From assembly GCF_030272615.1 (NCBI RefSeq), contig NC_081414.1:818908396-818972395 (forward strand): a stretch of DNA of 64,000 nucleotides, written 5' to 3'. This document shows positions 33,654-44,282 of the stretch, piece by piece (position 1 is the first letter of the stretch; every line of letters starts with the position of its first letter). A program made the position numbers and the translations under genes. The notes under the pieces are model-generated. The model had not been told where the DNA came from. It saw only the letters and a list, made by a program, of their open reading frames with translations, and did no database searches. Origin of the DNA: Cryptomeria japonica (taxonomy: Eukaryota; Streptophyta; Pinopsida; Cupressales; Cupressaceae).

Positions 33654-34798
33654 ATGAAGCAACTTGAAGGAGCTCTTACAGACTATGATGTAGAGAAATT
33701 GATAAATATCAAACTAGAAGATGATTTAAGGGCAGCTCAGGATATCATTTAGGAAATTCAAGAAAATTTTACTATTGCAATAAATAAGAGAAGAGAACTT
33801 TGTGAAAAATTGCAAAATGAGAATGATGAAAAGGAATCACTTCATGATATGATAAGGAAGTTGAAACAAGAGATCATGACAACAAAAAATGAAATGTAGG
33901 ATATGACAATGAGATTTTGCAAAGAGATTGAGGATAGGAAGAAGAATGAAGAAGAATTGACCAGAAGACTAAGTGATGTAGCAAATGAGAATACAAGACT
34001 TAGCTATGAAAATGACATGTTGAAGACAGATCTGATGCATACTCAGAATGACTCAAATGAACTGATGAGACAAAAAGAAATCTTAGAAAGAGAATTGAAA
34101 ACTGCAAATCAACACAAAGAAAAATTCAAGAAAAGCTCAGAGGAACTTGGCACCTTGCTGAAAATCAAAAACATAAAGGTGACACTTCTGGAATTAGCTT
34201 TGAAGTTGGTGAAAGCTCAGGTACTGCAAATACTCAGGATCACAGCAAACCGGTAAGACAACCTATTGTTTATAAATTCAATGGTAAATACTTTAACTGT
34301 AATAAGTATGGTCATTGAGCAAATGAATGTAGATCTAGAAATTATCAGAATATCAACACACCCACCGGTCAATGTTCTAAGCGCAACAAAGTAGGTCACA
34401 ACTTTGAAAACTACAGAATGAATGTGAGATGTTATGTTTGTGGAAGATTTGGATATTTATCTAATCAATGCAGAACACAAACCGGCATAGGTTATGGGAA
34501 AGCTATTCAGAAAAATAATGTAACTTGTTATGCATGTAACAAGATTGGGCATATTGCTAAATTTTGTAGAAGTAAAGGAACACCGGTAGACAACAAAAGT
34601 GCTAGCTTGAAAGGTAAAGAAAAAGTTGAAGAGGTTAAGCAAGAATTATCAAAACAATGGATTAGAAAAGCTAATCTAAATATTGGGATTACTCGTCCAC
34701 CGGTAGAACAAACCAATGCTTCACTGATAGGACAGAGTGATGGTTCACTGGAAGGACAGAGCACTACTCCATCGGTAGGAAGTTCTTCATCTAATTGA
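33654..34798 (+). pseudogene. Gag-like coiled-coil and zinc-knuckle protein of element C, broken
   Basis: The first half (from ATG 33654, interrupted by TAG 33750-33752 and TAG 33897-33899, open to 34256) is Glu/Lys-rich and strongly coiled-coil. The frame then changes, and four CCHC-type knuckle positions follow at about 34292, 34376, 34433 and 34535. The first has Tyr for its first Cys and a TGA inside; the second has lost two Cys; the third has Tyr for His (CYVCGRFGYLSNQC); only the fourth is intact (CYACNKIGHIAKFC). The tail is Ser/Gly-rich and ends at TGA 34796-34798. It would bind element RNA. A conventional capsid domain is not recognised. Confidence 0.7.
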
Positions 34799-35100
34799 AG
34801 AAAATTTCCTTGAGGGTTTGACAATCTATTGATACATGTGCTAATTATTCCCTCGGTTAGAGATAAGAAGTTGAAAATTAATTATTACCAGCAAACAATG
34901 TTAAGTGAATACTTAACCGGCATGTAATTAATATGGTAGATGGCGAAAAGACACTATAAAGTTAAGGTTTTGGCTCCATTTCATTTCATTGAGATTTCAA
35001 ATTTTTAGAGAGCGCGAAGACTCCGAGCTAAGGCATTTCAAGCAAGAAGCAAGCACACTCCAAGCAATCATCCATCCAAGATAGTAAAAGGTATTTAATC
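34799..35100 (+). other. Inter-ORF region of element C
   Basis: About 300 bases with no coding signal. It contains ACACTATAAAGTTAAGG near 34950 and a GAGAGCGCGAAGACTCCGAGC stretch, and could act as a leader or internal promoter for the following ORF; this is unproven. Confidence 0.35.
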
Positions 35101-38100
35101 ATGGCATCCACCTCTACAATTGAATACATAGCAAACCCTACTGTTGTTGAAGTAATAAAAAGACCTAGGCCCATATTTCAGTTAGTTCTCGAGATAGCAA
35201 AGAAGGATGATACCTTAGGTGCTTTTTCTCAAATTCCTAAGGGAGCTGTCTATGCTGAAGACCCCAGAATGTACATCCACTGCAACATTGAATAATTAGG
35301 AGATGAGGAAATTAAAACCATGTATAAAACCGTGATATGTGATAATACCAGGAATGTAAAGGATGAACACAAAATCATTGAGACCCTAGGATTTAGAGAA
35401 ATCCTTAGCATTCCTAAATTTCCAAAGGATGTGATTAGGATAGTTTTAAGCAGGGTACATGGAGATTTTTTCTGGTTAGATGCAATCCATAAGATCACCA
35501 AGGAAGCTGTGAAAGCTGTCATAGGGTTACTGACCACCGGTAAGAGACCAGATAAAACTAAGAAGGTTTCTAATGAGCTAGTTATAAACCTAACTGGTGC
35601 AACATTTGACAAGAGGTCTCTAAGGGTTAATGATGTAACAGATATCAATGTGAGATTCATCAGTATGATATTAGGTTATAAAGCTACTCATGCTAATAGA
35701 CTTAATTCAGTTTCAAGTTTATGCATTAAGAGTGCTTATGACATGGTCATAGATAATGCAAAAATTAACATATGTGAGTGGTTAAAGGATGAACTAATTG
35801 ACAACCTTGGAAAGATCAAGAAGGACAAGAAAGTAACTTTCAGATTTGGAAATCTGTTAGTATGCCTAATGCTACACATAACAAAACAGGTTCTCGGTAT
35901 AGGTTACAAAGAACTTGGATATGACATACCGGTAGGAAAACAATTGATTGAACTATTCAATAACATGGGTGAGAACAAGGAAAACAATATTCATGATTTT
36001 TTCCAAGCATTAAAGACCAAAATGAAGAAAAGAGTAAGGTTATCTCAGAAAATTGTAGACAAATACAAAGATGATATATGCTTTGTCATCAAGAAAGATG
36101 AAATCTGGATGGAAGTGGTCATCCCAAGGATAGTTTGGGTAATTGAGATGGGATATGAAACAAATGATCACATAGTTGAAACATATGCCAAAGCACTTCT
36201 GGAAGGCCCCAGAGAGCCAAAGGAAGAAGTATTTAGTAGTGCAGAGAATATTGAAAGACAAATTCAATCAAAGAAAAGGGTGAAAAAGATTGAGGTAGTT
36301 ATAAGGAAAGGGTCCAGACAAGCAAAAGCCATTAAAGAAGATGTATTGAAGAAAACCGGCATAACAGAGGATGAGTTAGCAGCTCCACAACCTGAAACTC
36401 ACCTATCATCGGTAGGTACTTCTTCAGGAAGTGACATGCCTACAACTTTTAAAAGAGTTGTAAGAAAAAGAGATCCCTCACCGGCAACCACACCTTCACC
36501 TAGGAGGACAAGGCAAAAGCAACAAGCTGTGAGATCTCCGGTAAGAAAGGCCACACCAAAGAAGAAACTGACACCCAAGAAGAAGAAGAGGACAAAGAGA
36601 GACTTGGCCCCTCTTGATGTACTACTGAATGAAATCACAGAGGAAGGTAAACTGAAGAATATAGAGAAAATTTATGACACTCTAACAGTTGATGAGAAAG
36701 AACAAGTTGAAAATAGTGTTATATTGCACATGGATATGTACAAGAAATTTTTGATGGAAGTAGTCAATGAAATTCCTAATGAATTATTCAAAAGACTTGA
36801 GGCAAGAAGACAGGCAGTGATAGAATTGGATAAGAAAATAAAAATTGAGAAGCTACTTACTGTATATCCGGTAAATTCTCCACAAGAAATTGATGATTTA
36901 ATTGCTCAAGCAAACCGGTCAGTATTCTCTACTGCACACCAACATATTTCACTAATGGTAGGAAGAGTTAATGAGGTGATAGAGGAAACAGAAAATGGAT
37001 GGGATATATTCCTGGTTGAGAAAGAAAAACAAGAAGAGTACAAGAATCCCAAACCTATAAAGGTTTATTAGAAAGACAGAGACAAAGGGAAAGGAAAAGT
37101 TGGTAGACCACCAAGCATCAAAGTTAAAGACAACTTACCCCCACCTTCTATAAATACTCCACCGGTGAAAACAACAACTACTGAAGATCAACCGACAACT
37201 GAGAGTATGGATGTAGAGGATAATAATCCTAATTCTAAAGTCCTATACATTGTGGATGTTGATACTCAGAAGATCAACATAGTAGTAGACAAAGATACAA
37301 CTGATAAGTCAGATATGGCTAATGAGCCTCCGGTAGCAGAGGAAACTGAGAAACCGACAGAAGATAAAGAGAAAAAGGTAGAGATTGAGTCACAGACTGA
37401 GGCAATACAACGTACAGAGAAACAAACAGAGCTAAAGGCTCCGGAACAACATCAACCGGAACAGGTACATAAGGAAACAATGCCACTGGTAACTAGTGAA
37501 GTAGGAAAACCAGTGCTTAAAGAAATCTAGACACAAACTGACCTACCAGAGGTCAATACAAGCTTGGTTACTTCCACTGGTACTTAGATTGTTGGATCAC
37601 CATCAGCATATAAATCAACAAATGTGATTGAGGTGCTACTAGATTCTATCAAGAAAATAACCGACTGCAACTCACAAGCTTACAAAGCAATTGATGATTC
37701 TATACCAATTTTGAAGGTAATAGCTCCCAATTGTAATATAGATAATAAAGATTCTTTAGGACAATTGGATACATTGTGTAAATATATCTCAGAAAACATT
37801 GAGAAAATAAAGGAAGAGTCAGTGAAGGATAAGGTAGAAATTGAAAAACAAAAATTCTTTGATGAGGAAATAAAGAAGTGTAATAGAGATTTGGACACAC
37901 TTCTACCAAAACTATGTAATTTGTTGAAAGAATACAAAAATATATATAAAGATACCTGTAAAACAAACTTTTTGACTGTAGATATTGACAAGAAAATAAG
38001 CAAGGTATAAGATAAGATCAATAAACTTGCAGATAGTTTTGTCAACTCACCTGATACACTATCAGTTTTTGAAGAGAAGATAGCAAATTTTGAGGAAGAA

Positions 38101-38379
38101 CTACTCAAATTGGAAAAAGAGAAAGAAAGAATAATAAATAAGGAAAAACATTTGAGATCTAAACTAAGTCCAAGATTGGACTATCTAGCATCTCTACGGA
38201 AGGAAATTTCTGAGGCATTAACACAGGGAAGCAAAACACCGATAGAGAATTTGCAGCATCTCACAAGTACAGTGAAGAGAACTGAGACAACAATAAAGGA
38301 TAGTAAGAAGTTTATGGATAGTATAAACTTGATTTTGGGAGATCTTTTTCAGATTATAACTACCCAGCTACAAGGTTGA
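35101..38379 (+). pseudogene. Long unknown ORF of element C (~1,090 codons, five stops)
   Basis: A single frame from ATG 35101 to TGA 38377-38379, interrupted by TAA 35293, TAG 37069, TAG 37528, TAG 37585 and TAA 38008. The N-terminal ~400 residues look globular and mixed alpha-helical (blocks FGNLLVCLMLHITKQVLGIG, VVIPRIVWVIEMGYETNDH). Then comes a basic, Ser/Pro/Lys-rich linker (~36460-36600, K-R-T-K-R-D) that could be a nuclear localisation signal, an acidic stretch, and C-terminal coiled coils. No RT, integrase, protease or RNase H motif is present. The C-terminal third is conserved in element A (46-1354). It resembles hypothetical 'plant transposon proteins', but I cannot assign a family or function. 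Confidence 0.75.
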
Positions 38380-38570
38380 GGTTATGGATAGTTGAAACTA
38401 AAAACTCTACTGACATCTTGACAACCTTTGTCATTGATGCCAAAGGGGGAGTAGTGGGATGAGAAAATTCAAAACATAGGAATCATATGCTCAGGGGGAG
38501 CACACACATTTTTGGACTACACATTTTTGGATACTTTTTGAAATTTCTCATGAGTGTTGCCATCAATGCC

Positions 38571-38580
38571 AAAGGGGGAG
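38571..38580 (+). other. Polypurine tract of element C
   Basis: AAAGGGGGAG just before the 3' LTR, with a second copy (AAAGGGGGAG near 38441) about 130 bases upstream, the same pair as in element A. Confidence 0.8.
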
Positions 38581-38582
38581 AT

Positions 38583-39352
38583 TGTTGGCATATGCACACT
38601 CCAATGAGACATTGTATGTGATAGAAGGTTTTGTCATTGATGGAAACCTTGCAATCCTATGACACCAACAAAGACATTATACTGGCATCAGTAGATCACA
38701 CTCAACACCGGCACTCAGGACACCGACACCGGCATCGGCACAAAGGCCGACAGGATTTTTGTTATATAATATTTTGTTTATTCTTGTAAGCCGACTTGGC
38801 AAATTGTAAAATGACTCTTATATATAGAGGAGATCATTGTAGACATTTGTAGAAGTGATGTAATAGTAAGAAGGAAAATATTAGGCAGACCTAATGTGCG
38901 AAATATAGGTCAAAGGGTATATGTAAAGAACAGAGCAGGAACCGGTACTGAATCTAGCATTGAAGATGCTATTGTAAAGCAATACAAGTTATTGGATTTG
39001 TATAATCCTTATTTGTAAGTCAATGTGACTTCCCATTGAGCAGTGAGCTCTAGGCAGTTGGCCTTCCTACATGTGCAGGCCCCTATTGTAAGTAATATTC
39101 TCTTATTGGCCAGTGAGTGAATATTGTGGGTCATAAATCCCATCGAGGTTTTTCCCACACCAGGTTTCCTCATTAAAATCCTGTGTTATGGTGTACTTTT
39201 CATGTGGATGCTCTTGATTCTATTTATTGCATTATTTCTTGCATACCAGTACACTGTTATATTATGTTCTGCATGTTTTAAGTTAAGAAATTCTAATTAC
39301 CAGTTAGATACTGATTCACCCCCCCCTCTCAGTATCTGTGGGACCCCTAACA
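38583..39352 (+). repeat. 3' LTR of element C
   Basis: 770 bp, matches 32771-33570 apart from the ~30-base repeat difference and scattered substitutions. Ends CCCCTAACA before the AACCC target duplication. Confidence 0.92.
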
Positions 39353-39357
39353 AACCC

Positions 39358-40548
39358 AACACCATTTTTCCTCTCTTGTGTGCAAGTTGCAAGATTATTA
39401 GAGGATGATAGATGCAGAAAGTATAGACTAAGACAAAGAGAATTAGACTTTGAAGAAGTAGAAAATGCTATATGTTGGGGTACCTTAGTGTTTGACACTT
39501 TTTTCTAATGAAATTTTAGGGAGATATTCTAAGTGACATTATGATCTCTAATCTATTTAAATATTTGCATCTAATAACTTCAAGACTAGGATGTTTATTG
39601 ACACAGTCCAGCAGTTTCTGACTTTCATTTCCAGATCTATACTTATAATTTGCATATGTGGTTTGTAGCTTGTTGTTTATGCTGATTACTCTCAAATTTG
39701 CATCATTATCCATAGTTCTTGCATTTTATCATTCTATCTTACCCAATTACAACATTTTAACAAAAAGGAAAGTGACCAATTAATTGTTCCTAGCTTTATC
39801 ATAGGTTTGAAGTTGGGCATGTTGGTGATTTCCCCAATGTGAGTTGATGTGAATGGGCTCGATTCTTAGTTTGCATGTTTAGACTTCTGAATCCCATTCT
39901 ACCTCTCATCTAGATTTTGGTGAACCCAACTTGTTCATTGCATAATTTCTAATTTGTCTTCTCAGATCTAAGTTTTACTGCACATTATTTTTTATATTTA
40001 GAGGAATTAATTGTTAAAATCTATCATTTGTATAGCTCATTTTTGCTTAATTAAGTGGTTAATTGATTATTTTATTGAGAAATTATATTGTTTAATCACT
40101 TTTTTTGCTAGAATTGTTTGCATTATAAATTGCATAAGAGGCATTATGTGTATAAATACATTTAATTAAATTTTCCCTCTTTGTATATGAGGTTCATTAC
40201 CCTTTCTCCCGAACCCAATATCCTAGTGATAAGGAGTTATAGAATTGTGGCTTCCCAAAGTTTAAATACTAAGGGCATAGAGATTGAGTTGGATAATTTA
40301 TTCCCTAGGAGCATGGGTGAATTCTCTTTTCCTATATATAATATTCCTAACATAATGGAGAATCCTTCCCTTCTTTCCTCTCATGATGAGGATCTAACTC
40401 TTAAAATCAAGTGACTATTGAAAAATTGGGAAATCTTGACAAAAAATCGGAAGATCATAAAAAAATTGTGAGTCAAGAGCACTTTGGTGGAGAGAAAATC
40501 TCCTTGATTGAGGGTTTAAGAAGGTTGATTCAAAGTGATGAATAAGGT
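39358..40548. other. Spacer, nothing firmly recognised
   Basis: Continues the host sequence of element C. AT-rich, with a 77-codon open stretch at 40181-40414 of no recognisable type. No element ends seen. Confidence 0.4.
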
Positions 40549-40868
40549 GTGAATACGTTGCATATCATAGCTCATTTTGTGGATGATAATATTATGACAA
40601 TGAAAAGTTGTGTCAAAGTGCTTGGATATTCAAATCCTTGAAATTAATTTGATCCTTCCATTCCTATTTCTACATCATTTCTTAATGTGCTACATATACA
40701 TCTTCCATCATTTCTACCTCTACACAAAATACACATATTAGTAATGGGGGGAATCTTATCAATCATTACCCTTACATACCTCCTCCATCCAATATTCCAT
40801 TTGTTTCCCAACCATATCCTTTACCTACCTACCATGTAATGTTCCACTAAGGAATCCTAGAGGACAAC
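40549..40868 (+). repeat. 320-bp direct repeat, left copy
   Basis: Matches 55696-56015 over exactly 320 bases with three substitutions and no indel that I could find. It sits directly before the left end of array E. It is unrelated to the E sequence itself and ends GAGGACAAC. Confidence 0.93.
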
Positions 40869-42327
40869 TGTAAACTAGGAAATCACAAATCATCACAAGC
40901 AAATATCAATAGTAGCTCAATCACAAAAGCAGATTGCAATGATCAATCCTAACACACTCAATAGAGACATGAAAATGAAACATTCAAAACTAAATACTAT
41001 GCAAACCAGATGCACATTTGAATGTCTCCTTCATGCAGCTCCATTGTCCTTCTTTCTTCTCCAAATAGCTTTGTTGTGGATCTCACCTACTAGTGCATGA
41101 TCATGATATGAAAGCAAGTAGACAAGATGATTGCTCAAGAGTCTCGAAGTGTGATTGATTCGATAAAGTAATTCAAAACAAGTGATTATTATATTGAGAT
41201 TGAAGAAATTCATCTAATTTATAGACAAATTGGAGAAATGATCAAATTAGCATGAAGAGATTCAAATGGAAATTGCAAATCAATTATGTCAGTTATGACA
41301 AATTTATGACAAATTATGCACTTTCTATGCAAAATTGATTGATTGATAATTTATGACAATTTATGACAAATTTCTATGTCAAAAATTGATTGATTGTCAA
41401 TTATGACAAATTATGACAATTTCTATGTCATTCCCATGAAGTTAGGAGAAAAATAGGAGAGAAATGAAATTAGGAATTAGAAAATTAGAAAAAGAGGAAA
41501 ATTAGGAATTAAGATAAATTAGGTGAATTAATTAATAATTTGTCATTCACAAAAAGAGGAATAATTAGCCAATTAAATGAACATTTAATTGCAATGAGAA
41601 GACTTAGGATAAATAAATAATTTATTAATCCCAAAAGGAGAAATGCCAAACAAGGTTAAATGATTAAATCACGAAACCCTAGAAGATGAATTAGCAATGC
41701 AAAGATGACAATTAGGTCTTGATGAAAGATAATTGATATCGATTTGATTCTGATTTTGAATTGATATATGATTCATACTGATAAGTGATTTGATTGATAA
41801 ATGCGCCAATTGATGAGGAACAATGACAAATTGATCCAAATTGACATAATTGAGACAGACAATGGTCGATGGCAAATTGATCGCAAAATGACAAAATTGA
41901 CAAGAGAACAAGGATCGATGACAAAATAGATTGCAAGATGACAAGATTGAAAATGACCATGATGGATGACAAATCGATCGCCAGATGACAACGATCGATG
42001 ACAAATCGATCGCAAGATGACAAGATTGATAAGAGGACAAAACCCTAATTAGGATTGACAATGTCCAAAATGATGACAAATGAACACGCACATTGATGTG
42101 ATAGGATAAAATTGATCAAAATCATGACTGGATAGTGTTGTCGACAAGACCAAATTTGAGAGCGAGATGAATGAAGAATGCAGAAGAAGGACTCAATGCT
42201 CGCAAATGATAAAAACCAAGTGCGTGACATAGGAGAAATGTTAATGCGACACAAAAACCTAAAATGAGGCAATGCGCAAATGTTAAAGTATGACTCCCCA
42301 AGCGTTGACCATTTTTAGGTGTCTACA
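40869..42327 (-). repeat. E LTR 1 (3' LTR of unit 1)
   Basis: 1459 bp; on the minus strand TGTAGACACCTAAAAATGG...TTTACA. It joins the 320-bp repeat at GAGGACAAC, as expected of an integrase-made end. Contains TTATGACAA repeats and a GATCGATGACAAATCGATCG minisatellite at about 41855-42035. Confidence 0.9.
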
Positions 42328-42344
42328 TTTTGCCCCTCTTTGAG
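42328..42344 (-). other. Polypurine tract, E unit 1
   Basis: Minus strand CAAAGAGGGGCAAAA before the LTR, identical to that of D; copies at 50691-50707 and 54512-54528. Confidence 0.85.
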
Positions 42345-44282
42345 ACAATGCGATTTTAAGCGTTGTTTCAAAGAACAATAATGAAAATGCCCCAGACAAT
42401 AATAATAACATATGCATGCCCCCTCGAGGAATTGGCCAGAAACATTCAAAAAAGAGGCCAATTGATCGATAAGAATGATAGGAGACGATAGGATCGAATG
42501 GACTGCCAAGACTGACAGAAGAAATGTTAGTAAGAAGAAATTAGACAGAGGACAGTTAGAGATGAAGAAAAACTTGCTTTCAGTAATGCACTTTGTAGGT
42601 GAGAACCTTTATTTAATGTAGCAAGATGGATGCGTAGCATCATGGCATTGAAGGCCAGAGCTGAAATGCAACCCTTTTTGCAAAAAAAATAAACACGTTG
42701 TAGACAAACAACAATCTCAACAAAAAAAAAGAAAGAAAAGGACCATGAACCATCCCAGTCACTCTAAATCACTCAGTGACATCATCGAGCAACATAGGAA
42801 CATGATCGAAGAGAAATCAGTAAATGATAAGACTCACTAATTCCAATAAGTCAAACAAACATCTTGATGTTCATTGTCAAAAGTTGAAAGTGCTGATAGG
42901 ATGATCATGCTGTCTGGTTTCAGGAAATGTGTTACCCCGTCTAAGACAAGACACAGTCTGGTTTCGAGTATACCACACCCTGTAAAGGACTCATGATAGT
43001 AGAGACAAGGACAAATGATTTTGATGTTGATTGATATGACAATTTTGATCAGTTTGAATGTCTGGTTTGATTGAAAAGTTCATCTGTTTAAGCGTGATTT
43101 CAGTTAAAGCACAGTGGTGGATTGCGTGTCATTGGATGTATGCTCAACGATTTGTCTATGCACAAAGGGATCATTTATTTTTTTTGTTTTGCATTTCGAG
43201 ATTTTACAATTTTTTTTGTGCTCATTTTTTTTCAGGACTTTATTTGATTTTTAAAGATTTTTATTTCAGGACATTTTTTGGATTTTTTTTTTTGAATTAT
43301 TTCAGGACATTTTATGATTTTTATGATTTTTGCCCCCAGTGTCTAGCAAGGAAAGGAATATGACAGGTGAATAAATAGGCTTTCTAAAATGTTGGTGGAT
43401 AGAGGGAAGACAAAGGCCTTTTATTATGGAGACAATGCGGATGCAATTTTTAAGGGCTATTGCGTGATGGGACAAGAGACTGGATATGACAATGTAAAGC
43501 AGTGACATGGCATGAGGGACATGTCAAGAGGTTTTTGAAACCATGTTTAAATTTGGCATCCTTATGTCAGATCAAGATCAAGGGATAGAAAGAGTGTATG
43601 GATAGTGATAAGATATGGATAGGATAAGCAAGACCAAGAATGGATAAGGGACATGGACTGAAGGTTGGGATTGGCTAAGGGATAGTGGCAGAATGTTGCA
43701 ATAAGCTAGGGAATATGGATGAAAGGATGTAATAAGCAAATGGATAAAGACCAAAAGCTATGATAGACTAAAAGCTGCAAACAAGATGCATGATGCTCAT
43801 GACGATCCTCAGCCTTGTCAAGATCAAAAGGTGGAAAGGGAAACTAGACATGAGGGACAATATGATAATGGAGGAGTATGACATGGTATGATAGGATAAT
43901 GGAGGGCAAGAGGATATGAAGGAGGAAACTTGCCCCCAAGTGTGGTGTGCAAGAAGTTCATAGATTACGCATGATGCTTGTTTGCCAGGTTTTCATTATG
44001 GTACTTGCCCAAGGCGCCTGTTTGCCAAGTTTTCACCAGTGGACGAATTATTTTTCTTTACTTTTTTTCTTTTGTCTTTTTTTTCCTTTTTTTTTTTTTT
44101 TTTTTTCATTTTGACTTTTTCAATAGAAAATGGACACATGATAAGGGATGGAAGAAGGACTCAAACATCTTCTTTTTTGGGATTAGTAGCCTTGAAAAAA
44201 ATGGACCATGACCTTTAAAGGTATGCTCAAAGACATTGGTAGGATAAGGACATGGAAAATGAGGTGAAACTAAGGCAAGGAT
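42345..44282 (-). other. E unit 1 3' region, non-coding
   Basis: Between the unknown ORF and the PPT. Contains the segment shared with 52010-52680 and 54690-55107, a run of TTTTTCAGGACATTTT-like repeats (43190-43330), and at 43978-44040 the GGTGAAAAC hairpin unit seen after pol in element D. No gene recognised. Confidence 0.6.

Larger units (their letters stand above)
32771..39352 (+). mobile_element. Element C: complete non-autonomous copia-like element
   Basis: 6582 bp with two LTRs, initiator-Met-type primer site, a gag with zinc knuckles, a long unknown ORF and a polypurine tract. Flanks AACCC (32766-32770) and AACCC (39353-39357) are a perfect target duplication. There is no protease, integrase, RT or RNase H, so it must have been copied by another element's enzymes. 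The LTR ends, primer site and a CNKIGHIA zinc knuckle resemble copia element B. Confidence 0.92.

Noticed and set aside
40181-40414. 77-codon open frame as a host gene exon
   Set aside because: No splice sites in phase, no recognisable domain, and it lies in transposon-derived sequence.
41669-42272. Several short open frames on the minus strand repeated in each E LTR
   Set aside because: They are translations of LTR minisatellites (CQSCHL-type repeats) without domain, and differ between LTR copies by frame breaks.
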